Positions 18,182 through 27,373 of a DNA stretch of 64,000 nucleotides are shown piece by piece. Source of the DNA: Accumulibacter sp. GTDB taxonomy: Bacteria > Pseudomonadota > Gammaproteobacteria > Burkholderiales > Rhodocyclaceae. Location: NCBI GenBank assembly GCA_017302455.1, contig JAFLDO010000010.1, positions 40,195-104,194 on the forward strand, in the 5' to 3' direction. Position 1 is the first letter of the stretch. Each line of letters starts with the position of its first letter. The notes beneath the pieces were generated by a model that had not been told where the DNA came from, ran no database searches, and saw only the letters and a program-made list of their open reading frames with translations. Both the position numbers and the translations under genes were made by a program.

Positions 18182-18237
18182 GCTTGTGGCGTGGATGGCG
18201 GAGCGTTCCGTCCGGAGAACGTGATCGAGGATCCAAG

Positions 18238-19839
18238 ATGACGCACAGTGAATCCGCTGCACGCCCGTCCGGCAAACTCCTGAGCGGTGCCGAGTACCGC
18301 GAGTCGCTGCGCCGCTACCGGCCGACGGTCTACGTCGACGGCGAGTTGATCGACTCGGTGGCCGACGCGCCGAGCCTGCAGCCGGGAATCAACGCACTGG
18401 CGGTCACCTACGATTTCGCCCTCGACCCGGCGAAGGCACGGCTGATGACGGCCCAGCAGAGCCTCCGGGGTCAGACGGTCAACCGGATGCTGCACCTCAA
18501 CGAGTCTGCCGGCGACCTGCTGAACAAGCTCGAGGCGGTGCGCATCCTCTGCCAGGAGACCGGCTGCGCGCAACGCTATCTGGCACACGATGCCTTGAAC
18601 GCCATCCATCAGGTCAGCGCCCGGATCGATGACGCGCGCGGCAGCCGCGAACATCGGGCGCGCTTCGCGGCTTACCTCGACGAGGTACAGGAGCGTGACC
18701 TGTCGCTGGGGATCGCGATGACCGACGCCAAGGGCGACCGCTCGCAGCGACCGCACCAGCAGGCGAATCCCGATACCTATGTGCACATCGTCGATCGCCA
18801 CGGCACCGGCATCGTCATCAGCGGTACCAAGGCCATCGTCACCGGTGCGCCGTACATGCACGAGCTTCTGGTCATGCCCAGCCGCAACATGAGCACGGCC
18901 GATGCCGACTTCGCGGTCTGCTGCGCGATCCCCGTCGATGCTCCGGGCCTGACGATCGTCGCCCGCCCGGCAGGCCGTCCCGGCGAAAAGGTCGAGCACG
19001 GCGCGGCGCTCTTTTCGCGGCGCTATGGCCAGTCGACCGCGGTGGTCATCTTCGAGCGCGTCTTCGTTCCCTGGGAGCGCGTGTTCTTCGCCGGCGAATG
19101 GGAGCATTCGGGGTCGCTGACCTACAATTACGCGACGCACCATCGGCATAGCTGCATCGCCGCGCGTGCGGGTTTCGGCGACCTGCTGATCGGTGCCGGA
19201 GCGCTGATGTGCGAAGCCAACGGCTTCGCTCCCGGCAGGAAGGCCAGCCTGCGCGAACCGATGGTCGAACTGATCAAGATCACCGAGGGTTTTTTCGCCT
19301 GCGGCGTCGCCGCCAGCGTTTACGGCACGCCGGACGAATTCAGTGGCAGCTTCATGCCCGACCCGGTTTTCGCCAACATCGGCAAGTTGCTGCTGGCCAC
19401 CCAGATCTACGACATGCATCGCCTGGCGCACGAGGTATCGGGCGGCCTGATCGTCGCCCTGCCCGGGCCCGACGAGGACCACAACCCGGCGACCGCGGCC
19501 ACGCTCGCCGAGGTGCTGCGCGCCAACCCGGACGTGCCCTACGACAAGCGCATCGAGGTCGCCCGCTTCATCGAAGACCTGACGGCTTCGTATCAGGGCG
19601 GCTGGTACTCTGTGATCAGCCTGCACGGCGGTGGCTCGCCGGCAGCGATGAAGCAGGAAATCTGGCGCAACTACCCGCTCGGCAGCAAGGTCGAACTGGT
19701 CGAAAGGCTTCTCGACCGTGGTGTGCTGCATGACGAGTCGCGTGCGATCACGCGCAATCGCCAACCCGGGCGCTGCTGCGACGCCGGCTGTTCACCGCCC
19801 GGGCAGGCGATCATGACGCCGATCGTCAGCGGGTCCTAG
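18238..19839 (+). CDS. HpaB/AbfD-superfamily protein (4-hydroxyphenylacetate 3-hydroxylase / 4-hydroxybutyryl-CoA dehydratase-like)
   Basis: This 533-residue protein has the acyl-CoA-dehydrogenase-like fold shared by flavin-dependent HpaB hydroxylases and the iron-sulfur enzyme 4-hydroxybutyryl-CoA dehydratase (AbfD). Motifs nearer to AbfD are TGCAQRYLAHDALN (residues 108-121) and HRHS (302-305). From recalled AbfD ligands (two Cys in the first motif, His and Cys in the second), only Cys110 and His302 are kept; the others are Tyr114 and Ala309. The C-terminus carries a Cys cluster (GRCCDAGC). ATG at 18238 follows GAGG by 7 nt. No flavin reductase or CoA gene is adjacent, so the substrate is unknown. 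Confidence 0.75.
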   Translation: MTHSESAARPSGKLLSGAEYRESLRRYRPTVYVDGELIDSVADAPSLQPGINALAVTYDFALDPAKARLMTAQQSLRGQTVNRMLHLNESAGDLLNKLEAVRILCQETGCAQRYLAHDALNAIHQVSARIDDARGSREHRARFAAYLDEVQERDLSLGIAMTDAKGDRSQRPHQQANPDTYVHIVDRHGTGIVISGTKAIVTGAPYMHELLVMPSRNMSTADADFAVCCAIPVDAPGLTIVARPAGRPGEKVEHGAALFSRRYGQSTAVVIFERVFVPWERVFFAGEWEHSGSLTYNYATHHRHSCIAARAGFGDLLIGAGALMCEANGFAPGRKASLREPMVELIKITEGFFACGVAASVYGTPDEFSGSFMPDPVFANIGKLLLATQIYDMHRLAHEVSGGLIVALPGPDEDHNPATAATLAEVLRANPDVPYDKRIEVARFIEDLTASYQGGWYSVISLHGGGSPAAMKQEIWRNYPLGSKVELVERLLDRGVLHDESRAITRNRQPGRCCDAGCSPPGQAIMTPIVSGS

Positions 19840-20495
19840 GCCAGCGGCACAGCCGACGTGCCGCTGGCAGGGCGCAGTGCCTGCCGGCTGTCGCTCGTGG
19901 CGCCACCGCCCGTCAGTCGCCAGGCCTCGGCGAAAGCCAGCGCGGCGGGCAGAAAGGCCAGGCAGTCGCCTTCGAAATCGCGATAGCCGAGGGCCAGTTC
20001 GCTACCTGCCCCGCCCAGGCTGTTGCTGCGCCGCAGGCGGTGCTCGGCGATCCCGTCGAGCGCCCGGCCGACCGCCGCCGGCTCGCGATAGCCGGCGAGC
20101 CAGTCGTCGGCGCGCATCCCGGGGAGAATCCGCGCCAGACGCTCGGGCAAGGGTCGTTCGGCGAGCAGGGCATAGACGCCGGCAGTAAAGGCTTCGAGCG
20201 GCTCCTCCGAATAGCGAGCCCAGTGCACAGCGAGAAAATGATCGTAGAACAGGTCGACAATGATGCCGCTGTAGCGGCGACGTGCGGCGCTGATCCGCTG
20301 CCGGCTGCGCCGGAAGGCCGGGTGGGTGTCGGCAAAGCTGTCGATCCGCCGGTGCAGGACAATCCCCTGCACAACCCCCGGCGACAGTCCCGCCGGCGCC
20401 GCTGCGAGCGGCCCCTTGACGAAATCGCCAAGCAGGCCGCCCAGCCGATAATCCGGATCCGCGCCGGCCAGCAGCGCGTGCGCCAGATAGTTCAC
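19836..20495 (-). CDS. acpH: ACP phosphodiesterase family protein (AcpH-like)
   Basis: This 219-residue protein has the family pattern: MNYLAHALLAG at the N-terminus, LGGLLGDFVKG, HRRIDSFADTHP and DLFYDHFLAVHW, which hold the His/Asp metal-binding residues of the HD-like fold. The E. coli member removes 4'-phosphopantetheine from acyl carrier protein. The start is GTG overlapping the upstream DUF3301 stop as GTGA, so the two are coupled. The final 25 or so residues are low-complexity and probably disordered. Its 3' end overlaps the stop of the convergent HpaB-like gene. Confidence 0.85.
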   Translation of the reverse strand: MNYLAHALLAGADPDYRLGGLLGDFVKGPLAAAPAGLSPGVVQGIVLHRRIDSFADTHPAFRRSRQRISAARRRYSGIIVDLFYDHFLAVHWARYSEEPLEAFTAGVYALLAERPLPERLARILPGMRADDWLAGYREPAAVGRALDGIAEHRLRRSNSLGGAGSELALGYRDFEGDCLAFLPAALAFAEAWRLTGGGATSDSRQALRPASGTSAVPLA

Positions 20496-20878
20496 AGCGG
20501 CAGTTGCGGTGACTGGCGATCGGTATCCTCACCGACCAGCGATAACGAGCGCAGCGCGGGGGCCGGCGCACGCGGCAGATGCAACAACAACAGGTCGCTG
20601 CCGAGCAGCGTCGCGTGGCCGTTGCGACGGTTGTCGCCGGTGTCGCTGTACTCGAAGTTGTAGACGCGCCGCAGGCACAAGCGCCCCAGCTCGTCGCGCT
20701 GGGGCCGCAGCGAACCGAGCGCCACCGTGTCATCAAGCAGGAGCAGGTGCTCGGCGTCGCAGGCCGCACGCGCGGCGCGAATTGCCGCCTCACGAGCCTT
20801 GAAGCTGTCGAGCCAGAACCAGACCGCCACCAACAGGACCAGCAGGCTGATCGTTTCCATCCACGGTATCACCGGCAT
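20492..20878 (-). CDS. DUF3301 family membrane-anchored protein
   Basis: This 128-residue protein has one N-terminal membrane segment (ISLLVLLVAVWFWLDSF) followed by a soluble domain with the DUF3301 pattern (CDAEHLLLLDDTVAL, LCLRRVYNFEYSDTG). The start at 20878 (MPVIPWMETI) is preferred over the longer open frame because it leaves a normal signal anchor and has AAGGG upstream; METISLL at 20860 is a possible alternative. Function unknown. It is coupled to acpH. Confidence 0.78.
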   Translation of the reverse strand: MPVIPWMETISLLVLLVAVWFWLDSFKAREAAIRAARAACDAEHLLLLDDTVALGSLRPQRDELGRLCLRRVYNFEYSDTGDNRRNGHATLLGSDLLLLHLPRAPAPALRSLSLVGEDTDRQSPQLPL

Positions 20879-21005
20879 TAGCCCTTTTCTGGAAAAGCGA
20901 AGCCGCCCGACCCGCGGCCCCGTTCTGTAACATTTTCTAATCGAAAAGGCTCGGCGCAAGGCCTCGTCGGGTGGCATGCGGACGTCCGAGCGCATCGAGC
21001 TTGGC

Positions 21006-21011
21006 TATACT
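21006..21011 (+). promoter_or_regulatory. -10-like element (TATACT) directly before the TolC-family gene
   Basis: TATACT ends only 8 bp before the ATG at 21020, and no ribosome-binding site is seen in between. If it is used, the mRNA would be leaderless or the real start would be downstream. No -35 was found, so confidence is low. Confidence 0.3.
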
Positions 21012-21019
21012 AGCGAAAA

Positions 21020-22471
21020 ATGGCAAACACCACATCCCGCCCGCGTCCGCTCACCCTCCGCGCTGCTCCCCTCCTGCTCTCCGTCGCCACGCTGTCTGCC
21101 TCGTTGCCGACCCGGCTGCACGCCTTCGACGCGAGCGATCCTTTTACCACCCGCGCGCTTGCCCCGCCCCGCCCGGCTCTTTCGTTGAACGGCGCCGAGC
21201 CGTCGCCACCGGCATGCCGAACGCCCGCCGCCGATGCCGCCTATGGGGTGATCGAAGTGGTCGACCTGGCGTTGTGCAAGAACCCGACGACTCGCGAAGT
21301 GTGGTCCGCGGCGCGCGTGCAGGCCGCCGAGGTCGGTGTCGCACAGTCCCAGTTCCTACCCGGACTCGATGGGGGCATGGCCGTCAATCGCGTGCGAGCC
21401 GATTCGCAAACGACCACCCAGAAGAGCGCCTCGTTGACCCTGTCATGGTTGCTGTTCGATTTCGGCGCCCGCTCGGCCAACCTGGAAGTCGCCCGCCAGT
21501 TGCTGAATGCCGCCTCGGCCACCCTCGACTCGACCGTTCAGAGCGTTTTTCTGAGCGCCCTGCAGGCCTACTACAACGCCCAGGCTGCCCGAGCGGCGGT
21601 GACTGCCGCGCTGGAGTCCGAGAAGGCCAGTCGTGAGAGCCTGTCGGCAGCGGAAGTCCGTTACCAGGTCGGCACCGGCACGCCGGCCGACCGCCTGCAG
21701 GCACAGACGGCCTGGTCCCAGGCGACGCTGACCCGCATCCGGGCCGAAGGGGTGCTCCGCAACACCCTCGGCCGACTGGCCAACGTCATGGGACTCGACG
21801 CCAACCAGCCGCTGCGACTCGACGACATCCCCTCGGCGACACCGGCAGCCGGTTTCGAACGCGATGTCGCAGCGCTGATCGCCGAAGCACGCGAGCGTCG
21901 GCCCGATCTGAAGGCCGCCGAGGCCGAGCTGAAGGCGGCGCAATCGGCTGTCGACTACGCGCGCGCCGCCGGCCTGCCGACGCTCTCCTTCGCTGCCGAA
22001 CCCAGATGGCAAGACATCGGCGGCCTGTCGGCCAACGGCAGCACTATCGGGCTGACCCTCAGCGTGCCGATCTTTTCCGGCTTCAGCACCACTTACAACG
22101 TCCGCGCCGCCGAGGCCAGAACCGATGTCCAGGCCGCTCGCGTCGACAATGTCCGGCTGCAGGTGGCACTCGACGTCTGGGAGGCCTACCAGAGCCTGAC
22201 GACCGCCACCCAGACGATCAGGACCAGCGCCGACCTGCTGGCCAGCGCCGAGCATTCCGAGCGCGTCGCGCTCGGGCGCTACAAGGCCGGTATCGGCAAC
22301 ATCCTCGACGTGCTCAACGCGCAGAGCGCGCTGGCCAGCGCGCGTCTGCAGCGCGTCCAGGCGATGCTCGACTGGCACGTGTCGCGCGCCACGCTGGCCA
22401 GGGCCATCGGTGTTCTCGACGGGAATCTGCTGCTGTCAGTCAGTGGCGGCAAGAAGGCGCAATTGCCATGA
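21020..22471 (+). CDS. TolC-family outer-membrane efflux protein
   Basis: This 483-residue outer-membrane factor has a signal peptide (ending near LPTRLHA) and two repeats of the OEP domain with long helical stretches. It forms the outer-membrane and periplasmic channel for the MacAB-type pump encoded next. Its stop overlaps the start of the adaptor gene as ATGA, and all four genes to 25612 overlap. The start lacks a good ribosome-binding site. Confidence 0.9.
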   Translation: MANTTSRPRPLTLRAAPLLLSVATLSASLPTRLHAFDASDPFTTRALAPPRPALSLNGAEPSPPACRTPAADAAYGVIEVVDLALCKNPTTREVWSAARVQAAEVGVAQSQFLPGLDGGMAVNRVRADSQTTTQKSASLTLSWLLFDFGARSANLEVARQLLNAASATLDSTVQSVFLSALQAYYNAQAARAAVTAALESEKASRESLSAAEVRYQVGTGTPADRLQAQTAWSQATLTRIRAEGVLRNTLGRLANVMGLDANQPLRLDDIPSATPAAGFERDVAALIAEARERRPDLKAAEAELKAAQSAVDYARAAGLPTLSFAAEPRWQDIGGLSANGSTIGLTLSVPIFSGFSTTYNVRAAEARTDVQAARVDNVRLQVALDVWEAYQSLTTATQTIRTSADLLASAEHSERVALGRYKAGIGNILDVLNAQSALASARLQRVQAMLDWHVSRATLARAIGVLDGNLLLSVSGGKKAQLP

Positions 22472-23688
22472 CAAACTCTCTCCGCAACTCGGCCATCGCC
22501 TGCCTGGTCGTCGCACTTGCTGCCGGCAGCTTCTACGCGTACCGGCAGAGCGTGGCCCAATCGCCCGAACAACGTTACAAGCTGCAGGCGACGGAAAGGG
22601 GCGACCTCACGCAGACGGTATCGGCCAACGGGACGCTCAACCCGGTGGTCCTGGTCAGCGTCGGTACCCAGGTATCGGGGACGGTAACCCGGCTGTACGT
22701 CGATTTCAACGACAAGGTCGAGAAAGGCCAGGCGCTGCTGGAACTCGACGACTCGCTGCTCGCCGCTCAGGCCCGACAGACGGCCGCCAACGTCAGGAAT
22801 GTTGCGGCGGCCCTCGATCTCGCGCGCGCCAACGAGGTGCGCCTGCGGGCACTCTTCGAACAGGAATACGTTTCGCGCCAGGAACTCGAACAGGCGATCC
22901 AGGCCCGCCGGTCGAGCGAGGCGCAGTTCGCGCAGGCGAAGGCCGCCGCCGAAAAGGACCAGGTGAATCTCGCGTACACGACGATCCGCTCACCCGTATC
23001 GGGAGTCGTCGTCGACCGCGTGGTCGACCTCGGCCAAACGGTCGCCGCCAGCCTGCAGACGCCAACCCTGATCAAGATCGCGCAGGATCTCTCCGAAATG
23101 CGCATCGACTCGAGCTTCGCCGAGGCCGATATCGGCAAGATCAGGGAGGGACAGAAAGTACGCTTCACCGTCGACGCTTTCCCCAATCGCAGCTTCCAGG
23201 GCGAGGTACAGCAGATTCGCCTCAACCCGACCACCCAGCAGAACGTGGTGACCTACAACGTGCGCGTCTCGCTGTCCAATCCCGAACAGATCCTGCTGCC
23301 CGGGATGACCGCCTACGTGAGTATCGGCGTCGCCAGCCGCCAGAATGTCCTGCTCGTTCCCAACGCGGCCCTGCGTTTCAAGCCCACCGACGTCACCGGC
23401 AGCAACGGCGACCGAGCAGCAGCGGCACCACCCAGCGGCCCAAAACCTGCCAGCGAGGGTAGCGGCGAAAGCAAGGGCAAGAGCCGGAAGCGCGACTCGG
23501 CCAGCGGCACGGTGTACGTCGTCGAGAAGGATGAACTGAAGCCGGTCAGCGTGCAGATCGGCATTACCGACAACCGCAATACCGAAGTGCTGGGTGGCGA
23601 TCTGAAGGAAGGCGAAAAGGTTGTCGTGGGCGAGAACGTGGCGACAGCCACCGGCAAGCCGAGCAGCGTGGGCATGAGATTGTTCTGA
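22468..23688 (+). CDS. macA: MacA-type periplasmic adaptor of an ABC efflux pump
   Basis: This 406-residue membrane-fusion protein has an N-terminal membrane anchor (about residues 8-24), the first lipoyl half-motif around GTQVSGTVTRLYVDFNDKV, a helical hairpin, the second lipoyl half (TTIRSPVSGVVVDR) and beta-barrel domains. Between the barrel and the final domain lies a low-complexity Pro/Ser/Lys/Arg-rich insertion (about residues 312-345), which is unusual. It bridges the inner-membrane transporter and the TolC-like protein. Confidence 0.9.
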   Translation: MTNSLRNSAIACLVVALAAGSFYAYRQSVAQSPEQRYKLQATERGDLTQTVSANGTLNPVVLVSVGTQVSGTVTRLYVDFNDKVEKGQALLELDDSLLAAQARQTAANVRNVAAALDLARANEVRLRALFEQEYVSRQELEQAIQARRSSEAQFAQAKAAAEKDQVNLAYTTIRSPVSGVVVDRVVDLGQTVAASLQTPTLIKIAQDLSEMRIDSSFAEADIGKIREGQKVRFTVDAFPNRSFQGEVQQIRLNPTTQQNVVTYNVRVSLSNPEQILLPGMTAYVSIGVASRQNVLLVPNAALRFKPTDVTGSNGDRAAAAPPSGPKPASEGSGESKGKSRKRDSASGTVYVVEKDELKPVSVQIGITDNRNTEVLGGDLKEGEKVVVGENVATATGKPSSVGMRLF

Positions 23689-24398
23689 TGCCGCCGGCGA
23701 TCATTCGCGTCGTTGCGCTCGGCAAATCCTACAGCACGGCTGCCGGACCCTTCCCGGCACTCAGGGGCGTCGATCTGAACGTCGAGCCAGGCGAGTTCGT
23801 GGCCATCATGGGCCCCTCGGGATCCGGCAAGTCCACCTTCATGAACCTGCTCGGCTGTCTCGATACGCCGAGCAGCGGTGACTACTTCCTGGTCGAACGT
23901 AACGTCGCCCACCTCGGCAAGGACGAACTCGCGGCGTTGCGCAACCGGACCATCGGCTTCGTCTTCCAGGGCTTCAATCTTCTGCCGCGGATGACGCTCG
24001 AAGACAACGTCGCCTTGCCGCTGGTGTACTCGGGCATCGCGCGCGAGCAGCGGCGGCTGCGGGCCCGCCAGGAACTGGAGCGCGTCGGCCTCGGCGATTA
24101 CGCCGGCTCGCTGCCAAGCAGGATTTCCGGTGGCCAGCAGCAACGTGTCGCGATTGCCCGCGCGCTCGTCAATACGCCGCAACTGATCCTCGCCGACGAG
24201 CCGACCGGCAACCTGGACAGCCGTACCAGCGAAGAAATCATGACGCTGTTTTTCGACCTCAACCGCGAGGGAATCACCATCGTCCTGGTGACCCACGAGC
24301 CGGATATCGCCGCGCACGCCCGACGGCAGGTGCGCTTCCTCGACGGACTGATCGTCAGCGACGTCGCCACACCGGCACGAGCGTCCAACGCATGCTGA
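23688..24398 (+). CDS. MacB/LolD-type ABC transporter ATPase
   Basis: This 236-residue ATPase has Walker [10 protein letters not shown], the signature ISGGQQQR and Walker [14 protein letters not shown]. In E. coli MacB the ATPase and permease are fused; here they are separate genes, as in many bacteria. The ATG shares a base with the macA stop (TGATG). Drug, lipoprotein or peptide export are all possible for this family. Confidence 0.92.
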   Translation: MPPAIIRVVALGKSYSTAAGPFPALRGVDLNVEPGEFVAIMGPSGSGKSTFMNLLGCLDTPSSGDYFLVERNVAHLGKDELAALRNRTIGFVFQGFNLLPRMTLEDNVALPLVYSGIAREQRRLRARQELERVGLGDYAGSLPSRISGGQQQRVAIARALVNTPQLILADEPTGNLDSRTSEEIMTLFFDLNREGITIVLVTHEPDIAAHARRQVRFLDGLIVSDVATPARASNAC

Positions 24399-25612
24399 AA
24401 GCCATGCTCGAGGAAGCCTGGCATGCCATGGGCGCCAACCGCATGCGGACCGTCCTGACCATGCTCGGGATGGTCATAGGCGTCGGCTCGGTAGTCCTCA
24501 TGATGGCCATCGGCCAGGGCGCCCAGTATGCGGTCGCACAGACGATCAGTACGATGGGCAGCAACCTGTACATCGTGATCTCGGGTTCGACCAGCGCCGG
24601 CGGCCTGCGCAGCGGCGGCGGCGGCGGCCCGACGCTCACCGTCGCCGACGGCGAAGCCATCGCCGAACTCGACGGCGTCAGCAACGTCGCACCGGTGCAG
24701 CAGGGCACCCAGCAACTGGTCTACGGCCCCAACAACTGGAGTTCGACGGTGGTCGGCACGACGCCCCCCTACCTCGATGCGCGAGCCTGGACGATAGTCA
24801 ACGGCTACCCATTCGGCGACTCCGACGTGCGCGCGGCAACCCGCGTCGCGTTGATCGGACAGACCGCCGCCGACAACCTCTTCGGTGCCGACGATCCGGT
24901 CGGCAAGACGATCCGCATCCGCCAAAGCCCTTTCGTGATCATCGGCGTCCTCGGCAAGAAGGGACAAAACCTCGACGGGCGCGATCAGGACGATACCCTG
25001 ATCATTCCCCTGACCACCGCCCAGCGCAAGGTCTTCGGCAACCCCTTCCCGGGCTCGGTGCGCCTGATCATGGTCCAGGCCACCTCGGCCGAAGCCATGC
25101 CGACCGTCGAAAAGAGCATGACCGCGCTGCTCCGCCAGCGCCACCGCCTGCGCGAAGGACAGGACAACGACTTCTTTGTGCGCAACCTGGCCGCCGCCGC
25201 CGACTCGGCCGCCGAAACCACGCGCGTGATGTCGGTCCTGCTCGGTGCCATCGCCTCGGTGTCTTTGCTCGTCGGCGGCATCGGCATCATGAACATCATG
25301 CTCGTCTCGGTAACCGAAAGAACGCGCGAAATCGGCATCCGCATGGCTATCGGAGCCCGCCAGCGCGACATTCTCGCCCAGTTCCTGCTCGAAGCCCTGA
25401 TGATCTCGGTCGCCGGTTGCCTGATCGGCCTCGTTCTCGGTATTGCCGGCGCCCTGTTGACCAACGCCATGACCGACATGGTGATCGTCATCTCCGGCGG
25501 CTCGGTGCTCGTCGCCTTCGCGGTGGCCGCCGGCATCGGCATCTTCTTCGGATTCTATCCCGCGCGCCGTGCTGCCGCCCTCGACCCGATCGAGGCGCTG
25601 CGTCATCAATAG
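24392..25612 (+). CDS. MacB-type ABC transporter permease (FtsX family)
   Basis: This 406-residue permease has an N-terminal membrane segment after [20 protein letters not shown], a periplasmic MacB domain (about residues 50-270) with a Gly-rich stretch, and three C-terminal membrane segments of the FtsX type ([34 protein letters not shown]). It overlaps the ATPase gene by 7 bp. It completes a tripartite efflux system with the two preceding genes and the TolC-like protein. Confidence 0.92.
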   Translation: MLKAMLEEAWHAMGANRMRTVLTMLGMVIGVGSVVLMMAIGQGAQYAVAQTISTMGSNLYIVISGSTSAGGLRSGGGGGPTLTVADGEAIAELDGVSNVAPVQQGTQQLVYGPNNWSSTVVGTTPPYLDARAWTIVNGYPFGDSDVRAATRVALIGQTAADNLFGADDPVGKTIRIRQSPFVIIGVLGKKGQNLDGRDQDDTLIIPLTTAQRKVFGNPFPGSVRLIMVQATSAEAMPTVEKSMTALLRQRHRLREGQDNDFFVRNLAAAADSAAETTRVMSVLLGAIASVSLLVGGIGIMNIMLVSVTERTREIGIRMAIGARQRDILAQFLLEALMISVAGCLIGLVLGIAGALLTNAMTDMVIVISGGSVLVAFAVAAGIGIFFGFYPARRAAALDPIEALRHQ

Positions 25613-25622
25613 CCCGACAGGC

Positions 25623-25628
25623 TACAAT
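25623..25628 (+). promoter_or_regulatory. -10 element (TACAAT) for the gamma-carbonic anhydrase gene
   Basis: TACAAT is followed by CTCCCCACC, 35 bp before the ATG. It matches the -10 plus C-rich discriminator seen before other housekeeping genes in the window. Confidence 0.45.
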
Positions 25629-25662
25629 CTCCCCACCCGCAACCACCCTGAGAAACGACCCC

Positions 25663-26184
25663 ATGCCCACCTTTGTCATCGGCAGCCGCCGCCCCCAGAT
25701 CGACCCCGACAGCTGGATCGCCCCCACCGCCATCGTCATCGGCGACGTACGCCTCGCCAGAAACGCCTCCATCTGGTGGAACGCTACGGCGCGCGGCGAC
25801 AATGACCCGATCAGCATCGGCGAGAACAGCAACATCCAGGACAACAGCGTGCTTCACACCGACGAAGGCGTGCCGCTGAGCATCGGCCGTGACGTTACCG
25901 TCGGTCACCTGGTGATGCTGCACGGGTGCACCATCGGCGACGGCTCGCTGATCGGTATCGGCTCGGTCCTGCTCAACCACAGCGTCATCGGCAAGGGCTG
26001 CATCGTCGGCGCCAATACGCTGATCCCCGAGGGCAAGACCTTCCCCGACTACTCGCTGATCGTCGGCTCGCCCGGCAAGGTGGTTCGCCAGCTCAGCGAA
26101 GAACAAGTCGCCCGCATCAGGCTTAGCGCCGACCACTACGTCGCCAACTGGCAGCGCTACCGGCGCGAACTCACCGCCATGTAG
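25663..26184 (+). CDS. Gamma-carbonic anhydrase-like hexapeptide-repeat protein
   Basis: This 173-residue left-handed beta-helix protein has imperfect hexapeptide repeats and the gamma-class metal ligands: His in NSVLHTDEG and two in [10 protein letters not shown]. The [18 protein letters not shown] segment is conserved across the family. Related proteins (YrdA/PaaY type) include active and inactive carbonic anhydrases, so catalysis is not proven. It has its own promoter and is not part of the efflux operon upstream. Confidence 0.9.
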   Translation: MPTFVIGSRRPQIDPDSWIAPTAIVIGDVRLARNASIWWNATARGDNDPISIGENSNIQDNSVLHTDEGVPLSIGRDVTVGHLVMLHGCTIGDGSLIGIGSVLLNHSVIGKGCIVGANTLIPEGKTFPDYSLIVGSPGKVVRQLSEEQVARIRLSADHYVANWQRYRRELTAM

Positions 26185-26198
26185 TCGCGGAGACAGCG

Positions 26199-26897
26199 CT
26201 ACTTCCTCGACCGCCCGCGCAACAGCTTGTCGAGCAGGAGCGCCAGCAGGGCGAAGCCCACGCCCGTCACCAAGATGAAGACGACAGCGCCAGCCGGCGC
26301 CGCCAGCAACCAGGGCGCCGCGGTATCGTGATTGTCAAATCCGGCGAAGATCCGTCGAAAGGCAAAACCGGCGGCCTGATAGCCAAGCGGCACGGCCAGT
26401 GCGGCGGCAACCAGCAGTTGCAGAATTGTCCGGCCGACGCCCGGTTCCACAGCCGCTTCGTCACGATCAGCTTGCCGCCGACGCAGCGCGATCACGGCCA
26501 CCAGGCCAGCCATCAGCAGAGCACCAAACACCAGGATCGCCGGCAACAACCAACGCTCGATCTGCCCGACCCGGGCCAGATCGCCAGCCGGCCCTGGCCG
26601 TGCCGGCGGCGCCTCGACCCGCTTTGCCAGCGCAGGGCTCTCTCCAGCACGCGCACCTTCGTCCGCCGCCTCTGCACAGCGCTCATGGCCTGGCGACCGG
26701 AGGGTTCGTGCCCCCGGCGGACAAGGCCCGTCGACCACGTACGGCACGCCGCGCAATTCGCAGGTCGCGGCGTTGCGCAGCCGGCACTCCTGCCCCGCGG
26801 TAGGCACATCGGCAGCGCAAACGCCGGCGACGAGCCAGCCTGACAAGACAAACAGCCGAGGGAAACAGGAAGTACCGTGACGGGCCACCTTGCGCAT
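26199..26897 (-). CDS. Putative secreted-domain membrane protein
   Basis: I do not recognise this family. The 232-residue protein starts with a signal peptide (LFVLSGWLVAGVCA), then has a short extracytoplasmic part with four cysteines (CRLRNAATC, GPCPPG, HERC) that could form two disulfides. A Pro/Ala-rich linker and three membrane segments follow, and the tail is basic (LLRGRSRK). The start chosen is ATG at 26897, because the longer frame begins at TTG and would bury the signal peptide. The GGAG touches the ATG, so the start is not certain. Confidence 0.55.
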   Translation of the reverse strand: MRKVARHGTSCFPRLFVLSGWLVAGVCAADVPTAGQECRLRNAATCELRGVPYVVDGPCPPGARTLRSPGHERCAEAADEGARAGESPALAKRVEAPPARPGPAGDLARVGQIERWLLPAILVFGALLMAGLVAVIALRRRQADRDEAAVEPGVGRTILQLLVAAALAVPLGYQAAGFAFRRIFAGFDNHDTAAPWLLAAPAGAVVFILVTGVGFALLALLLDKLLRGRSRK

Positions 26898-26984
26898 CTC
26901 CGCGATCGATAGGGAAACGAGTTCCCGAGGCGTAGCGACCGATTGTCGCACAGCCCTTGTCCGGCGCCATGGAATGACCGGCAA

Positions 26985-27311
26985 CTACATCGGCTTCCCC
27001 ACTGCCGCCGGCGCGGGCTTACGCTCCGGCCGCGCCGCACCCGGAGGCGGCGCTCCGACCCGCCCCCCGATCCCCGCAAAACTCGCCTTGCACTTGATTC
27101 CGGCCGGCAGCTTCAGCCCGGGGTTGGCCATCTCGAGACGAACGCCGAACGTACCGCTGGCCGCGTCGTGCACGCGGTCGATGACTTTCACCGTCGCCGT
27201 GTAACGCCCCCCGACCGGCGCTTCGGGCAGCACCTCGACGCTCTCACCGAGTGCCAGCTTGCCGAAGGCCTCGAAAAGGAGTTTGTAGCCCGTATCGTGA
27301 GCGTTTGCCAT
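26985..27311 (-). pseudogene. C-terminal fragment of an RND/HlyD-type efflux adaptor
   Basis: The frame encodes only the barrel and membrane-proximal part of a membrane-fusion protein (GESVEVLPEAPVGG, VIDRVHDAASGTFGVRLEM, LKLPAGIKCKASF) with a Pro/Ala-rich tail. The N-terminal anchor, lipoyl halves and helical hairpin of a normal adaptor of about 350-400 residues are missing, and no transporter gene is nearby. It reads as a remnant, although a standalone domain cannot be excluded. ATG at 27311 (MANAHDTG) is one possible start; the open frame continues to 27377. Confidence 0.6.
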
Positions 27312-27373
27312 GGCTGAATAATGGTTGAAGGACAGCGACGCTGAGATGATCCGATGGACCACAGAACCCCCCC

